Under the pieces are notes generated by a model, which saw only the letters and a list, made by a program, of their open reading frames with translations, had not been told where the DNA came from and did no database searches. The translations under genes and the position numbers were made by a program. A DNA stretch of 63,148 nucleotides from Jannaschia sp. W003 (GTDB taxonomy: Bacteria; Pseudomonadota; Alphaproteobacteria; Rhodobacterales; Rhodobacteraceae), in assembly GCF_025144335.1 (NCBI RefSeq), contig NZ_CP083545.1, positions 1 to 63,148 on the forward strand, in the 5' to 3' direction. Shown one piece after another: positions 8,582-16,239 of the stretch (the stretch's first letter is position 1; the number at the start of each line of letters is the position of its first letter).

Positions 8582-9012
8582 GTAAGAAACCCCCTCTTAC
8601 CTCTGACGAGACTGCATCGTTCAACGGAACGAATCGCGTCGCCGGCTCGGACCGTAGCACACATTTTCCCCGTAAACATGTCGCATCGTAGGCGGTTTTT
8701 CGACACAATCGCCGTGACGGTTTCCGGTCCTGCTCCCGGGCGGCGAACGCTCCTCGAGTCTTCCCCGATAAGGGTGCCGAATTCCCTTTCTCGCAGCGAC
8801 CGTGATGTTGTCTTGGTGAGATAGGGACCGGAGCCACCGCACACGCTCGTTCGCATTTGCCGGTGTGGGATAGACCCGAGAGCCACAGGACCGAACGCCC
8901 AACCGAACGGTTGGACGTCTAGTCCGGGACGTTCCGAATCCCCACTTCACGGGGCTGGCCTAGATCAGACATCTGGCACAATGGGACCTGCGCCATTCCT
9001 CCCAACCGCCGA
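8582..9012. other. Intergenic region upstream of VPLPA gene
   Basis: About 430 bases with no supported gene; the overlapping reading frames are arginine-rich shadows. It should contain the leftward promoter of the 7952-8581 gene. A GAGGTAAGAGGGGG stretch sits just before that start. The region is less GC-rich around 8660-8700. I see no strong hairpin after the stop at 9013. Confidence 0.45.
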
Positions 9013-11457
9013 TCATCGCAGGATCGCGCAGGCGATCTTGGGTCCGCTCCGACCGTCCTCGTCGGGCCCCTGGTGGATCATCAGGCTCCGGCCGCGCAGC
9101 TCGTCGAGGGTGAGCTGCGGCGCGGCCACGGTCGCATCGGTCTCGCCGCCGGCGTCGAACACGAACGGGTCGAGATCGCCGCGAGGCTTCGCCGTCGCGT
9201 CCATGCCCGTCATCGCCTCACCGGAGACGGCCGCCATCGCCATCCCCTTTCCCTCGGTCTCGGCGCTTCCGTCCGCCATCGCCATGTGGCGGTGCGCGTG
9301 GCCGTAGTGCGGCCCGGCCTCGCCCCCGACTACGCCCTCCGCCGAGGGACGGCAGGAAGGGTTCTCGTGCACGTGCACCGCGTTGGGCCCTTCGGGCAGC
9401 CCGGCGATCCGCGCGGCGAAGAGCACGCCCTCCTCTGACGGGGTGACGGTCACCGTGCCGAGCACCTCCTCCACGCCAGCGTCCGCGGCGCCGAGGCGGA
9501 TCACGGAGCCGGTTACCGCATCGGCGGATCCGAGACGGGCGAGTCCCGCGCGGGCCGCGTCGCTGTAGTGGCGGTACATGTCCCCCAGCCGCAGCGACCG
9601 GAGGTAGAGGTCACGCGCCGCATCCGCGTCGCCCTGCGCCTCGGCGAGGACGCCGCGATGGTAGAGCGTCGTGGTGTCCTCGGGATCGCGCGCGAGAGCG
9701 GCCTCGACGAGGCGCACCGCTTCCTCCTCATCGCCCCGGCGGTAGGCGATCCAGCCCTGGATGTCGGTGACGATCGCGCTTTCGGGCGCCAGGAGCGCGG
9801 CCAGGTCGGCCAGCTCCGCCGCCCTGTCCAGCGCCGCGCCGCGATCCGCCTCCACGAGGGCGCCGAGCGAGAGCGCGGGAAGGTAACCGGGCGACCGCAC
9901 GAGCGCCGCCCCGATCGCGGATGCCGCCGCGTCGAGATCGCCGTCGGAGAGGTGGACGAGTCCGAGCTCCGTGCGCAGCCGGGCGCTGTCGGGGTTGGCC
10001 TCGACCGCGCGGGTCAGGAGCTCGATGACCTCGCCGTGGGAGTCGCCCGCCGCGGCGTGGGTGTAGCCGTCGTGGCCATGGACCGCGCCCACGAGCATCA
10101 GCCAGGCTTCCTCGTCGTCCGGGCTCGCGGCGACGGCGTCGCGCAGGGCCGCGGCCGCCTCCTCGCCGCGGCCCAGCTCCGACAGGACGAGCCCGAGCAG
10201 CCGGTGCACCGATCCCTCGTCGGGCGCGGCCGAGCGGAGCGCCTGCGCCGCCCCCAGCGCGCGGTCGGTGAAGCCGGCGCGGGCGAGGACCTCCGCGCCG
10301 AGATAGCGCAGTTCGATCCCGTTCTCCGGTGCGAGGAGGGTGCTGGCGAACGTCTCGGCCGCCTCCGGGGTGCCTTCGGAGAGCACGAGCGCCGCCGCCT
10401 CCCGTAGAACCGCGACGTTTCCAGGGCCGTCCTCCGCGGTGGCGTGCTGCACGAGCCGGCTCACGGCCGCGTCGACGCGGCCCGCGCGTGCTTCGGCGCG
10501 GGCGAGGTCGGGCACGAGGCTGGCCGCGAGGTCAGGCTCCTGGGCGCGCAAGGTCTCGATGATCTCGATCGCCTCCTCGGGGCGGTCGGCGACCAGCGCG
10601 GTCCGGGCCTGCCCGAGGCGGAACTGCGGCGTGCCCTCGAGCCCGAGCGCCGAGAACCGCGCCATGGCGGCATCCATCCCGGCCTCGTCCCGAAGCTCGA
10701 ACGCGGCCTCGAAGAAGAGTCCGGCCGCCTCGAGCAGCAGCTCGGGCGGCATCGCGGGGTCCGGGGACTCGATCGTCGGCCGCAGCAGGGTGTGGACGTC
10801 CTCGTGGCGCTGCGCCTGGCGATAGAGGTTGGCGAGGTCGAGATGCGCCCGGTTCACCGTGCCACGCGGCACGCCGAAGCTCGAGAGGGCGACCTGCGAA
10901 TGCTCGATGGCGCGGGGCAGGTTCCCCTCCTGCATGGCGGCCCAAGCGAGGTAGCGGCGGGCGAGGGGGTTCGCGGGCTCCGCCGCGATGGCGTCCTCCA
11001 GAAGCGAGACCCCCTCGTCCCGATGCCCGCTTAGAAGCTGCGCGAGCCCGTGCTTGACGTCGAACCAGGGTCCGTCCGCCCCGAGCGCGGCAGCGCGGTC
11101 GAAGGAGATCAGCGCCGTGTCGTACTTCTGCTCGCCCAGGAGGATCAGCCCCGACAGGTCGAAGGCGGCGGGGTCCGTGGGGTGGCGCTCGAAGTAGTTC
11201 TGGAGCGCGACGCTGGCCCGCGGGTGCCCCTCGCGGAAGAGCCGGGCGACGGCGGCCAGTGCCTCGGGGTCGCTGGCCCTCGTGGACCGCTCGAGCATGT
11301 CGTCGCGCAGGAGCCAGCCGGTCACGTCGCCGGTGTAGCTGCGCGCGGTGTCGCCGTCGAACGTCGCCGCCGAGAGGGGCAGGGCGGTCGAGAGGAGCAG
11401 GGAGCCGGACAGGGCGATGGCGAAGCGGGTCACGCGAAATCGACGGGCGAGCGGCAT
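9013..11457 (-). CDS. TPR protein with C-terminal Cu/Zn superoxide dismutase (SodC) domain
   Basis: About 814 residues. A signal peptide (1-31, ending PLSAAT) is followed by roughly 600 residues of tetratricopeptide-like helical repeats, then a SodC-like domain at about 645-814. That domain shows HVHENPSC, GPHYGHAHRH, GDL, LRGRSLMIH and IAC. These supply copper-type histidines (HVH and the final H), a bridging-type histidine, the GDL aspartate, and the two disulfide cysteines. SodC converts superoxide to peroxide in the periplasm or outside the cell. The start at 11457 has GGAGG 10 bases upstream and a signal peptide; the upstream in-frame extension is not protein-like. The fusion is unusual, and activity is not certain. 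Confidence 0.85.
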   Translation of the reverse strand: MPLARRFRVTRFAIALSGSLLLSTALPLSAATFDGDTARSYTGDVTGWLLRDDMLERSTRASDPEALAAVARLFREGHPRASVALQNYFERHPTDPAAFDLSGLILLGEQKYDTALISFDRAAALGADGPWFDVKHGLAQLLSGHRDEGVSLLEDAIAAEPANPLARRYLAWAAMQEGNLPRAIEHSQVALSSFGVPRGTVNRAHLDLANLYRQAQRHEDVHTLLRPTIESPDPAMPPELLLEAAGLFFEAAFELRDEAGMDAAMARFSALGLEGTPQFRLGQARTALVADRPEEAIEIIETLRAQEPDLAASLVPDLARAEARAGRVDAAVSRLVQHATAEDGPGNVAVLREAAALVLSEGTPEAAETFASTLLAPENGIELRYLGAEVLARAGFTDRALGAAQALRSAAPDEGSVHRLLGLVLSELGRGEEAAAALRDAVAASPDDEEAWLMLVGAVHGHDGYTHAAAGDSHGEVIELLTRAVEANPDSARLRTELGLVHLSDGDLDAAASAIGAALVRSPGYLPALSLGALVEADRGAALDRAAELADLAALLAPESAIVTDIQGWIAYRRGDEEEAVRLVEAALARDPEDTTTLYHRGVLAEAQGDADAARDLYLRSLRLGDMYRHYSDAARAGLARLGSADAVTGSVIRLGAADAGVEEVLGTVTVTPSEEGVLFAARIAGLPEGPNAVHVHENPSCRPSAEGVVGGEAGPHYGHAHRHMAMADGSAETEGKGMAMAAVSGEAMTGMDATAKPRGDLDPFVFDAGGETDATVAAPQLTLDELRGRSLMIHQGPDEDGRSGPKIACAILR

Positions 11458-11557
11458 GGAATGGCGGCCTCCGGGCGGGGAAAGACTGGGTATGTGGGAA
11501 GACTGAACGAAGGTCCGGGCGGGGGAAAGCCGGGATCGGGGCGGCGGGGAGGCGAAA

Positions 11558-11586
11558 GGGCAGGCCGGTGTTCCTCCGGCCTGCCC
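11558..11586 (-). terminator. Strong hairpin terminator after second VPLPA gene
   Basis: A perfect 11-base stem, GGGCAGGCCGG with CCGGCCTGCCC (11558-11568 and 11576-11586), has a 7-base loop. Leftward it is followed by TTTCGCC. It lies 22 bases beyond the stop of the 11609-12829 gene and separates it from the TPR-SodC gene. Confidence 0.8.
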
Positions 11587-11608
11587 CGCGTTCACGTCTG
11601 CCGGGGCA

Positions 11609-12829
11609 TCACGCCTTCGGCTTCGACCGCCGGCGCATCGCGCCAAGGCCCCCGAGGCTGGCGATGCCGCCCAGCAGCAGGAAGCCGGCCGCGGGGAGCG
11701 GCACGGGCGAGGTGCCGCCTCCGGCGATCACGTTGATGCGCAGCGAGCCGCGGTCCGTGAGCGATCCGTCGGAGGCTTCGAACAGGGCGAGGAAGCTGTC
11801 GCCGGCGCTGGTGCCGGTGGAGTCCCACGAGAAGTTGCCCGACAGGGGCGATGCGCCGCTCAGCCCGCCCGGGAAGGTGCCACCCGCGCCGTCGAAGCTG
11901 ATCAGGTCGAGCGTGAGCGTGTCGCCCGAGTTGGGGTCGGTCGCTGTAATGACCTGGTTGAGCGTGGTGCCGGCCACGACGGTGACCACGAGGTCGTCGA
12001 CCTGCGGGGCGAGGTTGTTGGTGCCGTCGTCCTCCACCCCGTCGAACACCCAGTAGAACTCGATCGAGCTGCCGTCGGCATTGGCGATGGTGCCTTCGAA
12101 GGCGTGGTCGGCGCCCGGCTCGAAGTTGTTGTCGTTGATGTCGTAGGTTCCGGTCCCGAGGGCCTGGTCGCCCGCGGCGATCGTGATCGTCCCATTGGCA
12201 TCGATCGAATAGGTGTCCGGACCCGAGGCAACGCCGGTAAGGCCGCTCGCGGTGGTCGCAGCGTAAGACAGCGCGAGACCGTTGCCGGACGTCGCGTCGA
12301 CGTTGTCGGAGTAGTTCTGACCGCGCACCACCTCCTGCTGGATGTTCTCCAAGTCGAAGAGGATCGGCGCGTTGGCGGTCTGACCATCCCAGAAGATCGT
12401 CGATCGCGTACCATAGGAGCTGGAGTTCAGTCCTTCGACCCCACCGACCCAGCAGCAGCCGCTGAAGTCGATGGTGTACAGGCCGGCACCTTGAGTGAGT
12501 TGCAGCGTATCGACCTGCCGCACCTCACTGCGACGGCTATCGGCGTTGTCGAGTGACTCGCCGCCCGAGTTGGCTCCGACGCCGCCGCCGACGCCCCCTT
12601 GGAAGCCGCTCGGACCCGTCACGCTCGCCGAGATGCAATCGCTCGGAAAGCTGCAGACGGTCGTGCCCTGCCGCCAGAAGCTGACCATGTCGAGGGTGAG
12701 AACACCGTTCGCACTGACCGACGGAACCATCGCTGCGCCACGGCCGTGGCTCGCATCGGCCGTTGAAGCGAAGCCGAGGGTTGCGGATGCTGCCAGGGCA
12801 AGGCCCGCCAGATTGATTCGAAATGACAT
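11609..12829 (-). CDS. VPLPA-CTERM sorting domain protein with Ig-like domain
   Basis: A secreted protein of 406 residues. A signal peptide (about 1-27, ending STADAS) precedes a glycine-rich region with the unusual GCCWVGG. A cadherin/Ig-like segment follows at about 270-370 (LAPQVDDLVVTVVAG, then TATDPNSGDTLTLDL). The C-terminal sorting signal is SPVPLPAAG, a hydrophobic helix, then MRRRSKPKA. It is predicted to be processed by XrtD. The ATG is preceded by GTGGGGA. A strong terminator follows. The adhesive-type fold suggests an extracellular matrix or adhesion role, which is inference. Confidence 0.85.
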   Translation of the reverse strand: MSFRINLAGLALAASATLGFASTADASHGRGAAMVPSVSANGVLTLDMVSFWRQGTTVCSFPSDCISASVTGPSGFQGGVGGGVGANSGGESLDNADSRRSEVRQVDTLQLTQGAGLYTIDFSGCCWVGGVEGLNSSSYGTRSTIFWDGQTANAPILFDLENIQQEVVRGQNYSDNVDATSGNGLALSYAATTASGLTGVASGPDTYSIDANGTITIAAGDQALGTGTYDINDNNFEPGADHAFEGTIANADGSSIEFYWVFDGVEDDGTNNLAPQVDDLVVTVVAGTTLNQVITATDPNSGDTLTLDLISFDGAGGTFPGGLSGASPLSGNFSWDSTGTSAGDSFLALFEASDGSLTDRGSLRINVIAGGGTSPVPLPAAGFLLLGGIASLGGLGAMRRRSKPKA

Positions 12830-13256
12830 ATTTTCCCCACTAGTAAGGACTTGGTTCGCAGAAGGACGACCGGCAGACCGCCGCGACGTGACGTAGCGTA
12901 GCCTTACTTTGCGTAATGCTCAAAGAATTTTGTCGAGAACGCGCGCGCAAGTCCGGCAACGGGGAACAAACCGGGTCTCAGGCGTCGATCGTTGCGGTTT
13001 CGTCGTCAAACCACGCGGCGTCCAGGCCTTCCGCCTCGCTTCCGGTAGTTCGAACCGCCTTTGGTTCCGCCGTTCGCTTCGAAGGAGTGATTCGAAACGG
13101 CGTAGCTCATCTGCCTACGAAGATCGGCGTCGGTGACGACGTTTGCGCCTCGATGACCGTGGTGTCCGGCGCAGGCCTTTCGATGGCAGATCGGAAGGAC
13201 ACGCAGCGCGGAAGATGCCGTGATGATGGAGGAGGGATCGTGCCCGGTCGCCGACG
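12830..13256. other. Intergenic region upstream of second VPLPA gene
   Basis: About 430 bases, noticeably less GC-rich than the surroundings. It should hold the leftward promoter of the VPLPA gene: the minus-strand stretch from 12930 to 12890 contains CATTACGCAAAGTAAGG. A rightward 149-residue reading frame at 12916-13365 has shadow-like composition and is not accepted. Confidence 0.45.
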
Positions 13257-13463
13257 TCAGGGGAGGGTGCGCGGCAGCGGGGCGGGGGCCAGCTGCGGCA
13301 GCTGGCGCGCGGCGAGGATCAGGAGGATCGTCAGCAGCATGCCCGCGAGGCCGCTGGCGGGGTAGATCAGGAGGCTGGTGAGCACTCCCATGCCCGAGGC
13401 CAGGGCGACGACCATGCTGGTCAGCCCCGACACGATGCCCATCAGTAATGACGTTGCCAGCAT
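13257..13463 (-). CDS. Small integral membrane protein
   Basis: A 68-residue hydrophobic protein with two predicted transmembrane helices (about 4-26 and 31-52) and a short polar, proline-rich tail ending PLPRTLP. It follows the rhomboid gene after 64 bases in the same direction and is the last gene of the export operon. A GGGGAAC lies just upstream of the ATG. I do not recognise a family. The clean hydrophobic pattern on the coding strand supports it as a real gene. It could be an accessory subunit of the neighbouring membrane proteins. Confidence 0.55.
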   Translation of the reverse strand: MLATSLLMGIVSGLTSMVVALASGMGVLTSLLIYPASGLAGMLLTILLILAARQLPQLAPAPLPRTLP

Positions 13464-13527
13464 TCCGTTCCCCTGTTCCGAACCTTCGACCCTCTTTCAA
13501 AAATGCTAGGAAGAGATTGAGAAACAA

Positions 13528-14157
13528 TTAAGGCAGGAACTCGTCCCTGGTGCCCTTTCCCGCCACGACCCCGTAGATCAGTCCGGTCACCAGGCCCCCG
13601 CCGTGGACCAGCCACGCCATCGGGCCGGTGAGTTCGGGAAGGATCACGGGCAGCAGGATACCCACGCCGACGACCAGGAGCCCGACCCGCAGGACGGCGC
13701 GCCGCCGGCGGGGATCGTGGATCAGCACTCCGATCCAGGCGCCGAGCAGGCCGAACAGCGCGCCCGAGGCGCCCACTACCGGGGCCGTCTCGTCCGACAG
13801 GAGCATCGGGATCGCGCCCCAGGACGCCGCCACGACCCACAGCACCAGGACCTGGATCCCGCCCAGAACCCGCTCCAGCTGGAGGCCCGCCCAGACCAGC
13901 ACGACGACGTTGCCCGCCATGTGGCCGGGGCCGGCGTGCACGAACGGATAGGACAGCAGCATCACCGCCGACTGCCCGGGATAGATCGGCGCGACCTCGC
14001 CCCGCAGCAGGGCGGGCCAGAGCGCGCCGAGCCAGATCGCGGCGTTCCGCAGGCCCTCGGCCGCCGGTCCCCACCACCCCATCTCGCCGGTCCAGAGCAC
14101 CGCCTCGACTGCGACGCAGGTGGCGGCCAGGGCGATGCTGACCGGAAGCCTTCTCAT
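13528..14157 (-). CDS. Rhomboid family intramembrane serine protease
   Basis: A six-helix membrane protease of about 209 residues. The catalytic serine is in GASGALFGLLGAW and the histidine in HGGGLVTGLIYG. HAGPGHMAGN in the second helix supplies the HxxxN oxyanion-type motif. Rhomboids cut substrate proteins within the membrane. The ATG at 14157 is chosen because it starts the first helix (MRRLPVSIALAAT) and sits 13 bases past the stop of the beta-barrel gene. It is in the operon of the Wza-like, PrsT and sugar transferase genes, so a role in processing exosortase or export components is plausible. It is not a clear rhombosortase, which normally has an SGxLHG motif. Confidence 0.85.
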   Translation of the reverse strand: MRRLPVSIALAATCVAVEAVLWTGEMGWWGPAAEGLRNAAIWLGALWPALLRGEVAPIYPGQSAVMLLSYPFVHAGPGHMAGNVVVLVWAGLQLERVLGGIQVLVLWVVAASWGAIPMLLSDETAPVVGASGALFGLLGAWIGVLIHDPRRRRAVLRVGLLVVGVGILLPVILPELTGPMAWLVHGGGLVTGLIYGVVAGKGTRDEFLP

Positions 14158-14170
14158 GGTTCGGATCCCG

Positions 14171-15496
14171 TCAGGGGATGAAGGAGAACTCGCGGCGCAG
14201 GCCAAGGGTCAGAGCGGTGTCCTGGGCGCGGCCGCTGCTGTTGTCCTTGATGCGGTGGGTGACCCCGGTGGACAGGGACCAGTCCTCGGTTAGGGACCGG
14301 TTGAGGCTCAGGCCGAGACGGATCGCGTCGGCCGTGTCGTCGGAGTCGGTCGTGCGGACCCAGGCGGCGTCGGTCGCCAGCGAGGTGGTCGGCGTCAGGC
14401 TGCGGCCGTAGTCGGCCGACAGCGCGGTGACGGTGATCTCCGCGTCGTCGCCCGTGCGCACGGAGCGATCCACGGCAAGGCCGACCTGGCTGGCCTCGAA
14501 CTCGCGCTGCGCGCGCAGTCCGCCCACCACGGTCAGATCGTCGTTCGAATCCTGGGCGAGCCCGAGGCTGCCCGAGAGGTCCCAGGTCACGCTCTGGCGC
14601 GCGGCGGTGGCGGACAGGCGGGTGCGCTGGCCTTCCTCCGTGTCGCTGTAGCTTGCCTGCAGCCCGACCTGTCCCAGCGGGAACTCGCGGGAGATGCTGC
14701 CGGTCACCGAGGAGGTGTCGCGCGCCTCCGTGCCGTCGTCGGTCTCGATGGTGGAGTGGTTCAGTCCCACGCGCGCCAGCGTCACCGGGTCGAGCTGGAA
14801 CCGCAGTCCCACGCCCACGCGGGTCCGGTCGGTGTCCACGAGGTCGCTGCCGGTGAGGTCGTCGTAGCGCGTCCCGCTCACGCCCGCCGACAGGTCGAAG
14901 CCGAAGGGCGCGGTGCGCCGGAACTCGGCGTCGGCCTGAAGGCTGAAGGACAGGCGCGTCCCCTCCTGCAGGGACCGCGTCAGATCCTCGGGATCGAAGA
15001 GCGGGTCGTCGGGATCGAGGAGGAAGGCGTCGATCGGCTCCAGGAAGTCCACCTGCGAGCGCCGCAGGGAGCCGCTGGCGGCGAACGCGGTGTCGGGCAC
15101 CGCACGCTGGTAGGCGAAGCCGATCGAGGGATCGGTGAAGCCGTTCGCGTCCTCGTCGGCGTCGGACCCGCGGGAGTAGCGCAGCCCCGTATCGCCGGTG
15201 ACGGTGATCGACTGGAGCGGCGTCGCGTCCCGGAAGGCGAAGGACAGGCCCGCGGTGGCGGCAACGCTGCCGCTGCCGCCGTCCGCCTCGAGGCGGCGGT
15301 TGGTGTTTCCGGCGAGGCCGGTGCTCAGCCCGACGGTCAACTCGCGCGCGGGGCCGTCCTGCGCGAGGACCGGCGCGGCGGCTGCCAAAGCCGCGGCCGC
15401 GAGGGCGAGCCCCGCGGCGGCCGCGCCGCGCACGGAGGCCGCCGGCGTCCGGGCGGCGCGCGCGCTGCGGACGGGCCGGAACGGCTCCGTCATCAC
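14171..15496 (-). CDS. Outer-membrane beta-barrel protein, exosortase/EPS-associated
   Basis: About 441 residues. A long signal region (to about residue 46, ending APVLAQ) is followed by alternating amphipathic strands such as LTVGLSTGLAGNTNRR and SVTGSISREF, ending near a terminal aromatic segment (REFSFIP). The pattern matches the beta-barrel proteins found beside Wza-like genes in PEP-CTERM/exosortase EPS loci, which may form the outer-membrane exit pore when the export protein lacks its own. The start is a GTG at 15496 or ATG at 15493, overlapping the stop of the export gene. The family is assigned from fold pattern and context. Confidence 0.75.
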   Translation of the reverse strand: MMTEPFRPVRSARAARTPAASVRGAAAAGLALAAAALAAAAPVLAQDGPARELTVGLSTGLAGNTNRRLEADGGSGSVAATAGLSFAFRDATPLQSITVTGDTGLRYSRGSDADEDANGFTDPSIGFAYQRAVPDTAFAASGSLRRSQVDFLEPIDAFLLDPDDPLFDPEDLTRSLQEGTRLSFSLQADAEFRRTAPFGFDLSAGVSGTRYDDLTGSDLVDTDRTRVGVGLRFQLDPVTLARVGLNHSTIETDDGTEARDTSSVTGSISREFPLGQVGLQASYSDTEEGQRTRLSATAARQSVTWDLSGSLGLAQDSNDDLTVVGGLRAQREFEASQVGLAVDRSVRTGDDAEITVTALSADYGRSLTPTTSLATDAAWVRTTDSDDTADAIRLGLSLNRSLTEDWSLSTGVTHRIKDNSSGRAQDTALTLGLRREFSFIP

Positions 15497-16140
15497 TCAA
15501 ACAGCTTCCGGGTGGGGACCACGAAGACGTCGCCGTCGACCAGCCGCGCGCTTCCGTTGGGGCTGCGCCCGCTGATGATCGCGCTGTAGCGCAGGGGGTA
15601 GATCCGCTCCACGCCGGTGATCGGGTCGCGCCGGCGCAGCTGGATGCGGTCCGAGGCCGCGAAGGGCGTGAAGCCGCCCATCAGCGCGAAGGCCTGCAGG
15701 ATGGTCGTGCCGGGCTCGACCTGGATCTGGCCCCGGTTGCCGACCTCGCCCAGGGCGAAGATGTCCAGGAGGATGGGCGCGGGCGGCGTGGGGGCCGGGC
15801 CGGGGATGACCGGCGGGTCGATCGCCTCGCGCGACAGGGCCACGAACACGGTGGGCGGCTCGGCGAAGTTGGGCGCGAGCCGCTGGCGCAGCATCTCCTG
15901 TACCGCACTCAACGTCTGGCCGCCGGCCTGGACCGAGCCCGCGAGCGGCAGCGAGATTTCGCCGCTGGGCGTGACGAGGACGGTGCGGCTGAGGGACTCG
16001 TCCTCCAGCACCTCGACCTGCAGCACGTCGCCGGCGCCGATCACGTAGCGGCCTTGGGCCGATGCGATGGCGGCCGGCATCAGCAGCACGAGGGCGAGCA
16101 GAATGGACGCGCGGCAGCGGGCAATCAGGCGATGCATCAT
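15493..16140 (-). CDS. Wza-like polysaccharide export protein (Poly_export/SLBB)
   Basis: About 215 residues. A signal peptide (1-29, ending ASAQ) is followed by the Poly_export domain (RYVIGAGDVLQVEVLED, about 31-112) and an SLBB-like segment (GEVGNRGQIQVEPGTTILQA). It is the periplasmic ring component of EPS export. It lacks a lipobox cysteine and the long C-terminal helix of E. coli Wza, so it probably relies on the adjacent beta-barrel for the outer-membrane passage. A 20-residue proline-rich insert (around VIPGPAPTPPAP) sits between the two domains. GGAGG lies 6 bases before the ATG. Confidence 0.88.
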   Translation of the reverse strand: MMHRLIARCRASILLALVLLMPAAIASAQGRYVIGAGDVLQVEVLEDESLSRTVLVTPSGEISLPLAGSVQAGGQTLSAVQEMLRQRLAPNFAEPPTVFVALSREAIDPPVIPGPAPTPPAPILLDIFALGEVGNRGQIQVEPGTTILQAFALMGGFTPFAASDRIQLRRRDPITGVERIYPLRYSAIISGRSPNGSARLVDGDVFVVPTRKLFE

Positions 16141-16239
16141 GGTGGGCCTCCTTCCTAGCGGTGCCGTTCAGGCCCCTTCAGCGAGGACCATGAGGGCAGC
16201 GATCCACGAGTCGCAACCGCGGACGCCGATCCGCGGGCT

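Noticed and set aside
12916..13365. A rightward 149-residue frame in the intergenic region
   Set aside because: It has no recognisable domain, no ribosome site and shadow-like composition, and overlaps the end of the small membrane protein gene on the other strand.
13528..14157. Rhombosortase assignment for the rhomboid gene
   Set aside because: Although it neighbours an exosortase operon, it has GASGALFG where rhombosortases usually have SGxLHG, and no GlyGly-CTERM substrate was seen.
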